Shown in pieces: positions 8,304 through 16,615 of a DNA stretch of 64,000 nt. Under the pieces are notes generated by a model. That model saw only the letters and a program-made list of their open reading frames with translations, did not search any database and was not told the DNA's origin. Made by a program: the position numbers and the translations under genes. The stretch covers positions 62,001 through 126,000 of the forward strand of contig CAVPDG010000011.1 of the NCBI GenBank assembly GCA_963702535.1, given 5' to 3'. How positions within the stretch are numbered: position 1 is the stretch's first letter; each line of letters opens with the position of its first letter. The stretch is from CAVPDG01 sp963702535 (GTDB lineage Bacteria; Chloroflexota; Anaerolineae; Anaerolineales; UBA4823).

Positions 8304-9482
8304 CTATTCCGCAGGCGGGGATTTGAGCCTGCCGGTTTGAATGATCTCCTTCACCAACGGTAAAATCTGAGCGGCAAGCAGGCGGTTGCCCTCGGGCGAG
8401 AGGTGGACGGCGGTATTGGTAAACTCGCCCGGCGGGATAGCGTCCCACAGGTCGGTGTAATTCCAGCCGCGCTGCGCGCTGAACTCCCGCAGGATGCGCC
8501 GGTAATCGTCGTATGCCCAGCGGGGGTAATAGAAGTTGTATCGGATATCGCTGTTTTGTCCCTGGCTGATGAACACCGGCTCGTTGACCAACAGAACAGG
8601 TGTATCTCCGGCAAGCTGGATGCCTGCCTGGAGGATCTCCAGCGCCAAATCATCGGGGCTGAGATGCGGCGGCTGGAGATCGTGGAATGATTCGTCGGCA
8701 GAAAGGTCTTCAAGGCGGGGTGTATAGTCCTGCGGGATATCCTGATCGATGCCCGTGGCAGCCCAAAGCACGCCGTAGAGCTGGAGGCGCCACCAATCCG
8801 CCAGGGGGCGCAGATTGCCGAGCAGGGTCTTGCCCCAGGGGGAGGTCTGGATGAAATTGGGGTCTTGCGCGTCCAATTTAAGCTGGAATTGGTCGATCAG
8901 CCGGCGCACGGGAGCAGGATTATGCTGGAGGAGCGGCGGGTAGAGCTGCTTGTCATAGGGAAACAATTCGAGGGTGATGGGCCAGATGACCAGGTCCGGA
9001 TCGTACTGCTGAATGCGCGAGAGGACCAACAGATCCTTCATCAGCGACATGACCGGATAGCCCAGGTTGTAGAAGCGCACCCGGCGACCATCGGGTAGGG
9101 AGAGCCCCGCCTTATCCAGCTGGGCGGCTAAAGTCTCGCCTGGCTGCAATAAGTATCCCCAGGTGGATGAATCGCCGATCAAGATCACCCGGTATTCATC
9201 TTCCGGCTTTTTTCCGGCTGCGAGCTCGTGGGAAGCAAACATGGCGTCCAGGTCGAACAAGCTCAGGTTGTAAGCCTTTTCGGGATTTTCAGCATAAGGC
9301 AGGCGAGCTCGACCGGGAAAGAGGTGATTGTAGGCTGAGACCCTGCCGAGGAGCGGGATTGGGTTGCAGGCGGCGAAGAGAAAATTCAGCAGCAGGAAAA
9401 GCAGGAGCGCCTTAACAAAAACGCGCCCGGCGAAGCGCCAGCCAGGTGAATTCTGGGGGGAGGGGAGGTTAGCGGTGGGCAT
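8304..9482 (-). CDS. SGNH/DltD-AlgX-like envelope acyltransferase
   Basis: A 392-residue protein with one N-terminal membrane helix (about residues 22-42, FVKALLLFLLLNFLFAA) and an external SGNH domain. Block I is LIGDSSTWG, and the C-terminal histidine is in TAVHLSPEGNR; the usual Asp three residues before this His is a Thr. The ATG at 9482 is preferred to an upstream in-frame start at 9560 that would overlap the MBOAT gene, because it lies nine bases after the MBOAT stop. Topology and neighbours match DltD or AlgX/AlgJ, which take acyl groups delivered by an MBOAT and transfer them to a cell-surface polymer. Confidence 0.82.
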   Translation of the reverse strand: MPTANLPSPQNSPGWRFAGRVFVKALLLFLLLNFLFAACNPIPLLGRVSAYNHLFPGRARLPYAENPEKAYNLSLFDLDAMFASHELAAGKKPEDEYRVILIGDSSTWGYLLQPGETLAAQLDKAGLSLPDGRRVRFYNLGYPVMSLMKDLLVLSRIQQYDPDLVIWPITLELFPYDKQLYPPLLQHNPAPVRRLIDQFQLKLDAQDPNFIQTSPWGKTLLGNLRPLADWWRLQLYGVLWAATGIDQDIPQDYTPRLEDLSADESFHDLQPPHLSPDDLALEILQAGIQLAGDTPVLLVNEPVFISQGQNSDIRYNFYYPRWAYDDYRRILREFSAQRGWNYTDLWDAIPPGEFTNTAVHLSPEGNRLLAAQILPLVKEIIQTGRLKSPPAE

Positions 9483-9490
9483 GGCAGGTT

Positions 9491-10915
9491 TTACAAGCCG
9501 AACAACGTCTGGAAGGCATGCAGCGAGGCAGGCAGGGTGGGCAAAGCGAACCAGACCCATCCCAGCATGACGTATTGGAAGGTCAAAAACCAGCCTCCCA
9601 GTGCAAGAATTTTATGAGACGAATTTTGCTGAGTTCCTTCCGGGTAGCGCTGCCGGAACCAACCAGACCAGCGATTGTGGATGAATAAACCCAGCGCATG
9701 CCAGAGACCCCAAACGGCGAAATTCCAGGTGATGCCATGCCATAATCCGATGAGAAGCATGGTGACGAGCTGCCCAACCAGGATGGTGAGCCAGGCGGGG
9801 AAACGCTCAGGCTTGCTGCGCAGGAGGCGCGTCAGCGGGTTGAAGACATAGGCGCGGAACCACTGGGCGAGGGTGATGTGCCAGCTATTCCAGAAGGCGG
9901 TGAGATTGACCCGGGTATACGGCGAGGCGAAGTTCTCCGGGAGCTGGATACCCAGGAATTTACCCAGCCCGATCGCAATATCGGTATAACCCGAAAAATC
10001 AAAATACAGGCGCAGCCCGTAGGCGTAGAGCAGAACCCATAGCCACAGGGTGGAGCTGGTCTGCGCGGAATTTTGCGGGCTCAGGGCGATCATCGCCAGG
10101 CTGTCCGCCAGGACGAATTTTTTGAACAACCCGATGACAAGGCGTTGGCTGCCGGAGACGAACTGGCTGCTCGAGAGGCGCTCAAGGGAGCGCAGGTCCT
10201 GCTGGATGAAACGCTGCGATCGATCGATGGGACCGGAGGGATAGGATGGGTAGAAAAGGGCATACGTTACGAACTCGTCGAGGGAGTAATCGGGCAGGCG
10301 CCCTGCCTGGCTATCGCGCAGAACATGCAGCAAGCGGAATGCCAGGAAAGAAAAGCCAAGCCAGCGCAGGTCCAGGGTAGAAGCCAGGGCAGTATCTTGA
10401 CCCATCCAGCCACGCAGCGCGGCGCTCGTCCCCTGGGCGAGCCAGCCGGATTTTAAGATGACAAACAAGGCGATGATGACGAAGATCATCCCGTAGGAGA
10501 GAAAGCGCCGGGATGAGGTGTTGCTGATGAGAAAGACCAACCCGGTGATGATGCCCAGGGCGACCAGAACCTGCCATAGCTGAGGCGGGCGGGTGGGAGT
10601 GAGGCAGCAGAGTGGCGTCAGGTAGCGAAGCGCGGCGACCAGCAAGACGATGGCAAAGATCACCAGGAAAGCGACCCGGTTGCCCCACAGCGACTGGCGC
10701 GTCCTGGCGCCGGTGATCGACCAGGTGAAAAGGGTCAGAGCGATCGACAGGGTGGGCAGCCAGAAATCCAGGTTGCGGATGGGGACGGCAGGCTGCAATC
10801 CGTAGGCTGCCAGCAGGCTGCCCACCAGGATAGCCCAACCGCGCCACCGGACAGGCGCCAGCCAGGCGACGAGCAGGGTGATGAGGATGAGTAGCAGTAA
10901 GTTGGTGGGCTGCAT
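9491..10915 (-). CDS. MBOAT family O-acyltransferase (DltB/AlgI-like)
   Basis: A 474-residue polytopic protein of the DltB/AlgI class. The family core is seen: YFDFSGYTDIAIGLGKFLG, NFASPYTRVNLTAFWNSWHI and the catalytic-site segment IGLWHGITWNFAVWGLWHA with the conserved histidine. These enzymes move an acyl group from a cytoplasmic thioester across the membrane. The gene starts ten bases after the 38-residue DltX-like gene and is followed by an SGNH gene, the order expected for an envelope-acylation machine. Confidence 0.93.
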   Translation of the reverse strand: MQPTNLLLLILITLLVAWLAPVRWRGWAILVGSLLAAYGLQPAVPIRNLDFWLPTLSIALTLFTWSITGARTRQSLWGNRVAFLVIFAIVLLVAALRYLTPLCCLTPTRPPQLWQVLVALGIITGLVFLISNTSSRRFLSYGMIFVIIALFVILKSGWLAQGTSAALRGWMGQDTALASTLDLRWLGFSFLAFRLLHVLRDSQAGRLPDYSLDEFVTYALFYPSYPSGPIDRSQRFIQQDLRSLERLSSSQFVSGSQRLVIGLFKKFVLADSLAMIALSPQNSAQTSSTLWLWVLLYAYGLRLYFDFSGYTDIAIGLGKFLGIQLPENFASPYTRVNLTAFWNSWHITLAQWFRAYVFNPLTRLLRSKPERFPAWLTILVGQLVTMLLIGLWHGITWNFAVWGLWHALGLFIHNRWSGWFRQRYPEGTQQNSSHKILALGGWFLTFQYVMLGWVWFALPTLPASLHAFQTLFGL

Positions 10916-10925
10916 GCAGCAGGTA

Positions 10926-11042
10926 TTAGAAACCCTGGTAGATCCAGGCAGGCGCCTGAGCGGTGGTCATGATCAGGATGGCGATCAGGATCAGGCACAG
11001 GAGAAGGGCGGAGAGGTTTTCACGAGACCAGATTTTCTTCAT
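10926..11042 (-). CDS. DltX-like 38-residue membrane microprotein
   Basis: A short reading frame beginning MKKIWSRENLSALLLC, with one hydrophobic helix (about residues 11-26) and ending APAWIYQGF at the stop. The C-terminal W-I-Y-Q-G-F resembles the F-I-Y-N-x-F ending of DltX, whose tyrosine is the acyl relay between DltB and DltD. Size, single helix, C-terminal motif and position directly before the MBOAT gene all match. It lies 13 bases after the lipoprotein gene. The ribosome site is poor, so translation may depend on coupling. I infer the role from position and motif, not from overall similarity. Confidence 0.75.
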   Translation of the reverse strand: MKKIWSRENLSALLLCLILIAILIMTTAQAPAWIYQGF

Positions 11043-11055
11043 TGCGGCTACCAGC

Positions 11056-11442
11056 CTAACGATACCCACACATGCGCCAGTCTCCCCCTTCTAAGACCGC
11101 CTGGTAGAGACGATCTGCCAGGTTGATCTCCAGAACCTCATTACCGTAGTTGGCGACGATCTTCCCGGTGCAAGAGACCAGGACGGTATCGCCGTCCTGA
11201 TTTCCCTGGCTGCAGGTCATATCCTGCAGGCTGACCTTGACGGCGGCAAACGAAGCAAGCTCGTTCTGTGCATCGGCTTCCCAGGCAGCGCACGAGAGGG
11301 TGGAGAGCTGGTCGGCTTCTCCGTTCACAAGAGCCTGGTTATAGGCTTCGATGGCTGTGGCGGGACCATTCGAGTCTTTTGAGCAAGCGGAAATTCCGGC
11401 AATGAAGGCCATCAAGAGCAGGGAGATTACCCATTTACGCAT
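11056..11442 (-). CDS. Small lipoprotein, possibly NTF2-like
   Basis: A 128-residue lipoprotein with lipobox ISACS near residues 17-21 and a compact alpha/beta domain starting AIEAYNQALVNGEADQL. That opening is typical of NTF2/DUF4878-like lipoproteins. Four cysteines in the mature domain (SC, TC, SC, MC) may form two disulfides outside the cell. It is the first gene of the Dlt-like operon, with the DltX-like gene 13 bases downstream. The function is unknown; scaffolding or binding of the acceptor polymer is a guess. Confidence 0.75.
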   Translation of the reverse strand: MRKWVISLLLMAFIAGISACSKDSNGPATAIEAYNQALVNGEADQLSTLSCAAWEADAQNELASFAAVKVSLQDMTCSQGNQDGDTVLVSCTGKIVANYGNEVLEINLADRLYQAVLEGGDWRMCGYR

Positions 11443-11590
11443 AACAAGACCTCATAGAATTTAAGTGAGTCATTTTTCGCGTGTACAGTCCTGAGCCGCT
11501 TGTGTTCGGGGCAATTTTACCAAGCAATTTTAAGTGAGGTTTCCCTCCCTGAACTACGTAACCGCTAGATTAATCTCCGCGTAGAAAAAG
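11443..11590. promoter_or_regulatory. Upstream region of the Dlt-like operon with direct repeats
   Basis: This half of the 266-base divergent region holds two direct copies of TTTAAGTGAG (11460-11469 and 11529-11538), 69 bases apart. They read CTCACTTAAA on the operon strand. I see no convincing -35/-10 pair for the minus operon. The repeats are candidate regulator sites. Confidence 0.4.
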
Positions 11591-11646
11591 TTGTCAGACA
11601 TTTGACAGACAGCACCTTCATTGATAAAATAGAAATTGTCTGACAA
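11591..11646 (+). promoter_or_regulatory. Promoter flanked by two GntR-type operators
   Basis: TTGACA (11602-11607) and TAAAAT (11625-11630) are spaced by 17 bases and read toward the 8-oxoguanine deaminase gene. Operator 1 is TTGTCAGACAT (11591-11601), abutting the -35 box. Operator 2 is the perfect palindrome TTGTCTGACAA (11636-11646), lying over the predicted start site. Both fit the GntR-family pattern TNGTNNNACNA. The centres are 45 bases apart. The likely regulator is the GntR/UTRA protein at 14757-15513. Confidence 0.75.
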
Positions 11647-11708
11647 GTTGTAGCTGGTATAACGAAACCTCGACGGTAATCTTCAAACTTTTTTCTAGCG
11701 GATAAGAA

Positions 11709-13097
11709 ATGCCAACTCTTCTCGCCCGACACGCAACCGTACTTGTAACCATGGATGACCAGCGCAGGGAGATCCCCGACGGTGGTCTTTTTATTCGGGA
11801 TGGCTTCATCGAGCAGGTGGGAGCAACGGCAACCCTGCCGGAGAGCGCCGATGAAATTCTGGATCTGAGCGGGCATATCGTCGCGCCCGGCTTGATCAAT
11901 ACCCACCACCACTTTTACCAGACGCTGACACGCGCGGTGCCGGCGGCGCAGGAAGCCAACCTGTTCAACTGGCTGAAGACACTCTATCCGATCTGGGGGC
12001 GGATGGGAGCTGAGGATATCCGCATCTCCACGCAAACGGCGCTGGCTGAGCTGGCGCTTTCCGGTTGCACCGCCGCCAGCGACCACCTGTATATCTTCCC
12101 GAATGGCTCCAGGCTGGATGATGAGATCCAGGCAGGGCTGGAGGTGGGTTTGCGGCTGCACGCTTCGCGCGGCTCGATGAGCCTGGGAGAGAGCAAGGGG
12201 GGCTTGCCGCCGGACAGCGTCGTCGAAGAGGAGGACTTCATCCTGCGCGACTCGCAGCGCCTGATCGAGACCTACCACGATCCGAACCCGGGGGCGCGGG
12301 TGCAAATCGTGCTGGCGCCTTGCTCCCCCTTCAGCGTGACAGCAGACCTGATGCGGCAGAGCGCCTCGCTGGCGCGTGAGTACGGCGTGAACCTGCACAC
12401 TCACCTGGCTGAGACGCAAGACGAAGAAGCCTTCTGCATCGAGAAATTTGGCTACCGCCCGGTGGCATACATGGAGATTCTCAACTGGGTGGGGAATGAC
12501 GTGTGGTTTGCGCACTCGGTACATGTCAACGACGACGAGATCGCAACCTACGCCCAGACCGGCTGCGGCGTAGCGCATTGCCCGAGCTCCAATATGCGCC
12601 TGGCATCCGGAATCCCGCCGATCCTGAATATGCTGCGTGCAGGGGTGAAAGTGGGGCTGGGAGTGGATGGCTCGGCGAGCAACGATAGCTCGCACATGCT
12701 GGCAGAGGTACGCCAGGCGATGCTGCTGGCAAGGGTGCGGGCGGGCATCTCCGGCGCTTCCCTTTCGAGCGATGCCGCGCCGGAGCTGATGACAGCCCGC
12801 AAAGCGCTGGAGATCGCCACGCGCGGCAGCGCTTCTGTATTAGGGCGGACGGATATCGGCTCGCTCGAAGCGGGGAAGTGCGCCGACTTCTTCGCTATCA
12901 ACCTGAACCAGCTGGCATTCACCGGCGGGCTGCACGATCCGGTAGCGGCGCTGGTCTTCTCCGCGCCGGTTCAAGCGGACTTCACGGTTGTGGGCGGCAA
13001 GTTCGTCGTGCGAGACGGACATTTAACGACCATCGACCTGCCCAGGCTGGTAGAAGCGCACAACCGCGCCGCAAAACGGCTGGTGCGGGGCGAGTGA
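11709..13097 (+). CDS. 8-oxoguanine deaminase-type amidohydrolase
   Basis: A 462-residue COG0402 amidohydrolase predicted to deaminate 8-oxoguanine (or a close purine) to urate. The metal site GLINTHHHFYQTLTRA (about 61-76) has the HHHFYQTLTRA form characteristic of 8-oxoguanine deaminases. Further motifs are ALAPCSPFSVT, NLHTHLAET, FAHSVHVND and GVDGSASNDSSHM. RGSMSLGESKGGLPP near residue 155 is also shared with that subgroup. It is the first gene after the operator-controlled promoter. Guanine, SsnA-type or s-triazine substrates are the main alternatives. Confidence 0.85.
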   Translation: MPTLLARHATVLVTMDDQRREIPDGGLFIRDGFIEQVGATATLPESADEILDLSGHIVAPGLINTHHHFYQTLTRAVPAAQEANLFNWLKTLYPIWGRMGAEDIRISTQTALAELALSGCTAASDHLYIFPNGSRLDDEIQAGLEVGLRLHASRGSMSLGESKGGLPPDSVVEEEDFILRDSQRLIETYHDPNPGARVQIVLAPCSPFSVTADLMRQSASLAREYGVNLHTHLAETQDEEAFCIEKFGYRPVAYMEILNWVGNDVWFAHSVHVNDDEIATYAQTGCGVAHCPSSNMRLASGIPPILNMLRAGVKVGLGVDGSASNDSSHMLAEVRQAMLLARVRAGISGASLSSDAAPELMTARKALEIATRGSASVLGRTDIGSLEAGKCADFFAINLNQLAFTGGLHDPVAALVFSAPVQADFTVVGGKFVVRDGHLTTIDLPRLVEAHNRAAKRLVRGE

Positions 13098-13125
13098 TCC
13101 CTGCCGGGAAGGATTTGACCTCGGA

Positions 13126-14746
13126 ATGAACTCAGCCATAGACTTCGAGCATCGCAAAGATGGGCAGATCGCTCTGCTGCTCCTGGTGGTGGTCTTTGCG
13201 TTCGTGGTAATCAAGAACGCCTGGGTTGGGGATGACGCCTACATCACCTTCCGCACGGTCGAAAATTTCCTGAGCGGGCACGGGCTGACCTTTAACACGC
13301 TCGAGCGGGTGCAGACCTATACTCACCCGCTGTGGATGTTCGTGATCTCCGGCATTTATTTCATCACCAACCGGGTATTGGGGATCGGTTTCTGGGCGCA
13401 GCTTTACTACACCGTGGTGTTGGCTCTCCATACTGGTATCGATCGCGGCGGTTCTCATCCTGGTATTTGGGATCGGGCGGTCAAAACTATCTGCCGTGCT
13501 GGCGATCACCATCCTGATCCTATCCAAAGCGTATATCGACTACTCGACTTCCGGGCTGGAAAACCCGCTCAGCCACCTGATCCTGGCACTCTTTTTGTGG
13601 GTTTACTTCCGGAACAGCGCGGTTAGCCTGAATAAGCTATTCCTGCTTGCCTTGCTGGCGGCGCTGGCGGCATTAAACCGCCCGGACACGCTGTTGCTTT
13701 ACCTGCCGGCGCTGGCAGTGGCATGGTGGCAGACGCGAGACCGGCTGCGGGGATTGCTTCGCATCCTGTTGGGCTTCCTGCCGCTGATCCTATGGGAGCT
13801 ATTCTCCCTGTTCTATTACGGCTCACTCTCGCCCAACACAGCCTACGCCAAGCTGAGCACTGGCATCGGATTGGGGATGTTGGTCAAGCAGGGCTACTTC
13901 TATTTTCTCAATTCCATCAGCCTGGATCCGCTGACCCTGTGCGTGATTGCATTTGTGCTCCTGCTCCCCTTTGCCGGCAGACAGTGGCGGTTCCTGCCAT
14001 TGGCGGCAGGGATCTTGCTTTACCTGCTGTATGTCGTCCGGATCGGGGGCGATTTCATGAGCGGAAGGTATTTCGCTGCGCCGCTGCTGATGGCGGCGGC
14101 GATCCTGGCGGTTTACCCGTTCAAAGATTGGAAAGCCTTTGGGCTGCTGCTACTGGTGGTCCTGCTGGTGGGGTTGAGCTCGCCTCGCCCGCCGGTAGCC
14201 TTTACAGAGTTGAGCCAGGTTGCTTCCACAGCGGGGCTGGATCCGAAAGACCTGATCGATGAGAAAGGCATCTCAGATGAGCACCTGTATTACCAGTCCC
14301 GCCTGGGACTGATCCAGGATAGCCCGGAGCAGCGCTACCCGGGCTCCAGCTATGCGGGGAAGAAATGGAAGCCAGGCAAGAAGCCGGCTTCCGTGGAAAC
14401 CACGGGACCCCTGGGCATCTTCGGCTATGTCAAAGGTCCAGATGTGCACGTCATCGACAGCAACGGGCTGGCTGACCCGTTGATTTCCAGGCTGCCCATC
14501 CAAGATCCAAACCACTGGCGCATCGGGCATTTCAAGCACATCGTCCCGGATGGGTACATGGAGACGCTGCAAAGCGGCGAGAACAAGATTGCCGATGCGA
14601 ACCTTGCCAGATACTACGATCAGCTGCGCCTGATCACGCGCGGGTCTCTAATGGATGCGGAGCGATTGGCGACCATTATCCGCTTCAACCTGGGCTACTA
14701 CGATCCACTGCTCCAGGCGTATATCCAAACTATCGAACGACCGTGA
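13126..14746 (+). CDS. Polytopic GT-C glycosyltransferase, AftB-like (one frameshift)
   Basis: About 540 residues with many membrane helices. The N-terminal motif WVGDDAYITFRTVENFLSG, with LERVQTYTHPLW after it, is the DD-motif loop of dolichyl/polyprenyl-phosphate-sugar transferases like arabinofuranosyltransferase AftB. The frame breaks near 13430, where LYYTVVLA must join a segment ending KAYIDYSTSG in another frame. The C-terminal 200 residues form an extracellular domain. It sits inside the purine operon, 28 bases after the deaminase and 10 before the regulator, which is not explained by its predicted role. Confidence 0.75.
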
Positions 14747-14756
14747 GTTGAAGAAG

Positions 14757-15513
14757 ATGTCAAACCATACGTCTACCTCACAAAGACTGCATGAGAGCCT
14801 GGGAAGCCTCATCGCTTCGAAGAATCCGGGGGAGCGGTTGCCATCCGAGCCAACCCTAGCCCAACAATTGGGCGTGTCGCGTGCCACGCTGCGGGAAGCG
14901 ATGCGCACCTTTGAGACCCAGGGGTTGATCCGCCGCCGGCAAGGCGCGGGAACCTACGTGAGTCACCCATCCTCGGTGATCGAGAGCGGATTGGAAGTGC
15001 TTGAGAGCATCGAGACGATGGCTGAGCGCAGCGGGCTGAAGGCAGCAATGGGTGAGCTGAAAGTCGAGCGCCGGTCAGCCAGCAGCGGACGAAGCAGCGC
15101 AGTTGGGGTTGGATCCGAATTCAGATGTGACGCAGATCTCGCGCGTGATGCACGCGGAAGATAGACCGGTGGCTTACCTGGTCGACCTGGCGCCCGTAGA
15201 CATTCTCACACCCGAGGACGTATCCGCTGATTTCACCGGCTCGGTGCTCGACCTACTCCTGCAGCGGGGCGATCCCGAGCTGGTGTCCTCGCGTTGCGAG
15301 ATCAACGCCGTGACCGCCTCGCATCACGTGGCGCGCGCTTTGGGCATCCAGCGCGGCGATGTCTTGCTGTGGTTCGGTGCAACGCTCTACAACTCGGCAG
15401 GCAGGGTTGTAGATTATTCGTTCAGCTATTTCCTGCCCGGTTACTTCAGGTTCCATGTAGTACGCCGGGTTGGTGATGTGAGCAACAGCCACAATCGGAC
15501 GAGCTCGCTGTAA
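14757..15513 (+). CDS. GntR-family regulator, HutC/UTRA type (one frameshift)
   Basis: About 251 residues. The N-terminal winged helix is recognised by ERLPSEPTLAQQLGVSRAT and REAMRTFETQGLIRRRQGAG. The C-terminal UTRA-like ligand domain includes ISRVMHAEDRPVAYLVDLAP and VVDYSFSYFLPGYFRFHVVR. The frame breaks near 15085, where KVERR must join LGLDPNSDVTQ. The ATG at 14757 follows the transferase stop by ten bases. It probably binds the TTGTCNGACAA sites at 11591-11646 and responds to a purine-pathway intermediate; the ligand is not known. Confidence 0.8.
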
Positions 15514-15572
15514 GCTCGATCCGGAGAGAGGGCTGATCATTTCAAACCTATTATCAAGAAACGGAGGATAAA

Positions 15573-16523
15573 ATGCGTAGTTTTGCTGGTCGTGACATTC
15601 TGTCACTCAAAGGATTTGAGCGTGAAGAGTTTTTCCGAGTCTTCGAGGCGGGTGACGAGCTGGCGCCTTTTGCGCGCAATCGTAGAAATACCGATCTCCT
15701 GAAGGAGAAAACGCTGGTAACAGCCTTTTACCAGCCCAGCACGCGCACCCGGCTGGCGCACGAAGCTGCCATGCACCGCCTGGGCGGTCATGTGCTTGGC
15801 TTCTCAGATGCCAAGATGACGCGAGCGGGTGATTTCTACCAGGAAACCATCAAAGACACGGTGAAAATGCTGGAATATTACGGCGATGTGATCGTCATGC
15901 GCCACTTCCAGCAGGGAGCGCCGGCTGAAGCAGCCCGATGGGCGAGCATCCCGGTGATCAACGCCGGCGACGGCTGGGGAGAGCACCCGACGCAGGTGCT
16001 CACCGATATGTATACCATCTACAATGAGCTTGGCACGCTGGACGGGCTGAATTTCCTGCTGATCGGCGATATGCGCATGCGCACCATGCACAGTATCTCG
16101 TACGCCATGTCGCAATTCGACATCAACGCCTTCTACGTCTCGCCGCCGGAAATGAGCCTGACCGAGGACTTCAAGAAGGAGCTCGTCGACCTGAACCTGA
16201 ACTTCAAGGAGATCAAGCACGTAGAAGAGGCGATCGAAGAAGCCGACGTGATCTACATGGAGCCGGTGGTGCAGCCGGACTATACTAAGTCGCGCGATGA
16301 GCGCACGGGCGAGGTGGGTTGGACGCCTGCCAACTATAAAGTGACGAAAGCATTGCTGCGCAAAGCCCGGCAGGATGCCATTGTGCTGCACTCTCTGCCG
16401 CGCATGGATGAGCTATCTGCCGAGGTAGACGATACCCGTCACCAGCGCTATTGGGTAGAGGCGTTCAACGGAGTTGTGGTGCGCATGGCGCTGTTGGCGC
16501 TCGTGCTTGGGGCGATGGAGTAA
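15573..16523 (+). CDS. Aspartate carbamoyltransferase-like enzyme
   Basis: A 316-residue carbamoyltransferase. It shows the carbamoyl-phosphate loop FYQPSTRTRLAHEAAMHRLG, RHFQQGAPAEAAR, NAGDGWGEHPTQVLTDMYTI and the C-terminal LHSLPRMDE. These are PyrB-type signatures. There is no pyrI or other pyrimidine gene nearby. It lies next to a YgeW-type transferase and a carbamate kinase, so a catabolic role (phosphorolysis of a carbamoyl compound) is more likely than pyrimidine synthesis. A GGAGG-like site (ACGGAGGATAAA) lies before the ATG. Confidence 0.85.
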   Translation: MRSFAGRDILSLKGFEREEFFRVFEAGDELAPFARNRRNTDLLKEKTLVTAFYQPSTRTRLAHEAAMHRLGGHVLGFSDAKMTRAGDFYQETIKDTVKMLEYYGDVIVMRHFQQGAPAEAARWASIPVINAGDGWGEHPTQVLTDMYTIYNELGTLDGLNFLLIGDMRMRTMHSISYAMSQFDINAFYVSPPEMSLTEDFKKELVDLNLNFKEIKHVEEAIEEADVIYMEPVVQPDYTKSRDERTGEVGWTPANYKVTKALLRKARQDAIVLHSLPRMDELSAEVDDTRHQRYWVEAFNGVVVRMALLALVLGAME

Positions 16524-16545
16524 GAGATTATTAGCCGGTGGGTCT

Positions 16546-16587
16546 CAGGCGAGAGATAAATGCCGGAAGAGCATTCTCGCTCGCCTG
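16546..16587 (+). other. Intercistronic hairpin between the carbamoyltransferases
   Basis: The outer stem is CAGGCGAG (16546-16553) with CTCGCCTG (16580-16587). The inner stem is AATGC (16559-16563) with GCATT (16571-16575) around CGGAAGA. No T-run follows, so it may be an mRNA processing or stability element rather than a terminator. Confidence 0.5.
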
Positions 16588-16615
16588 GGGCAGCCGAGCC
16601 TGACAGGAGACTGAC

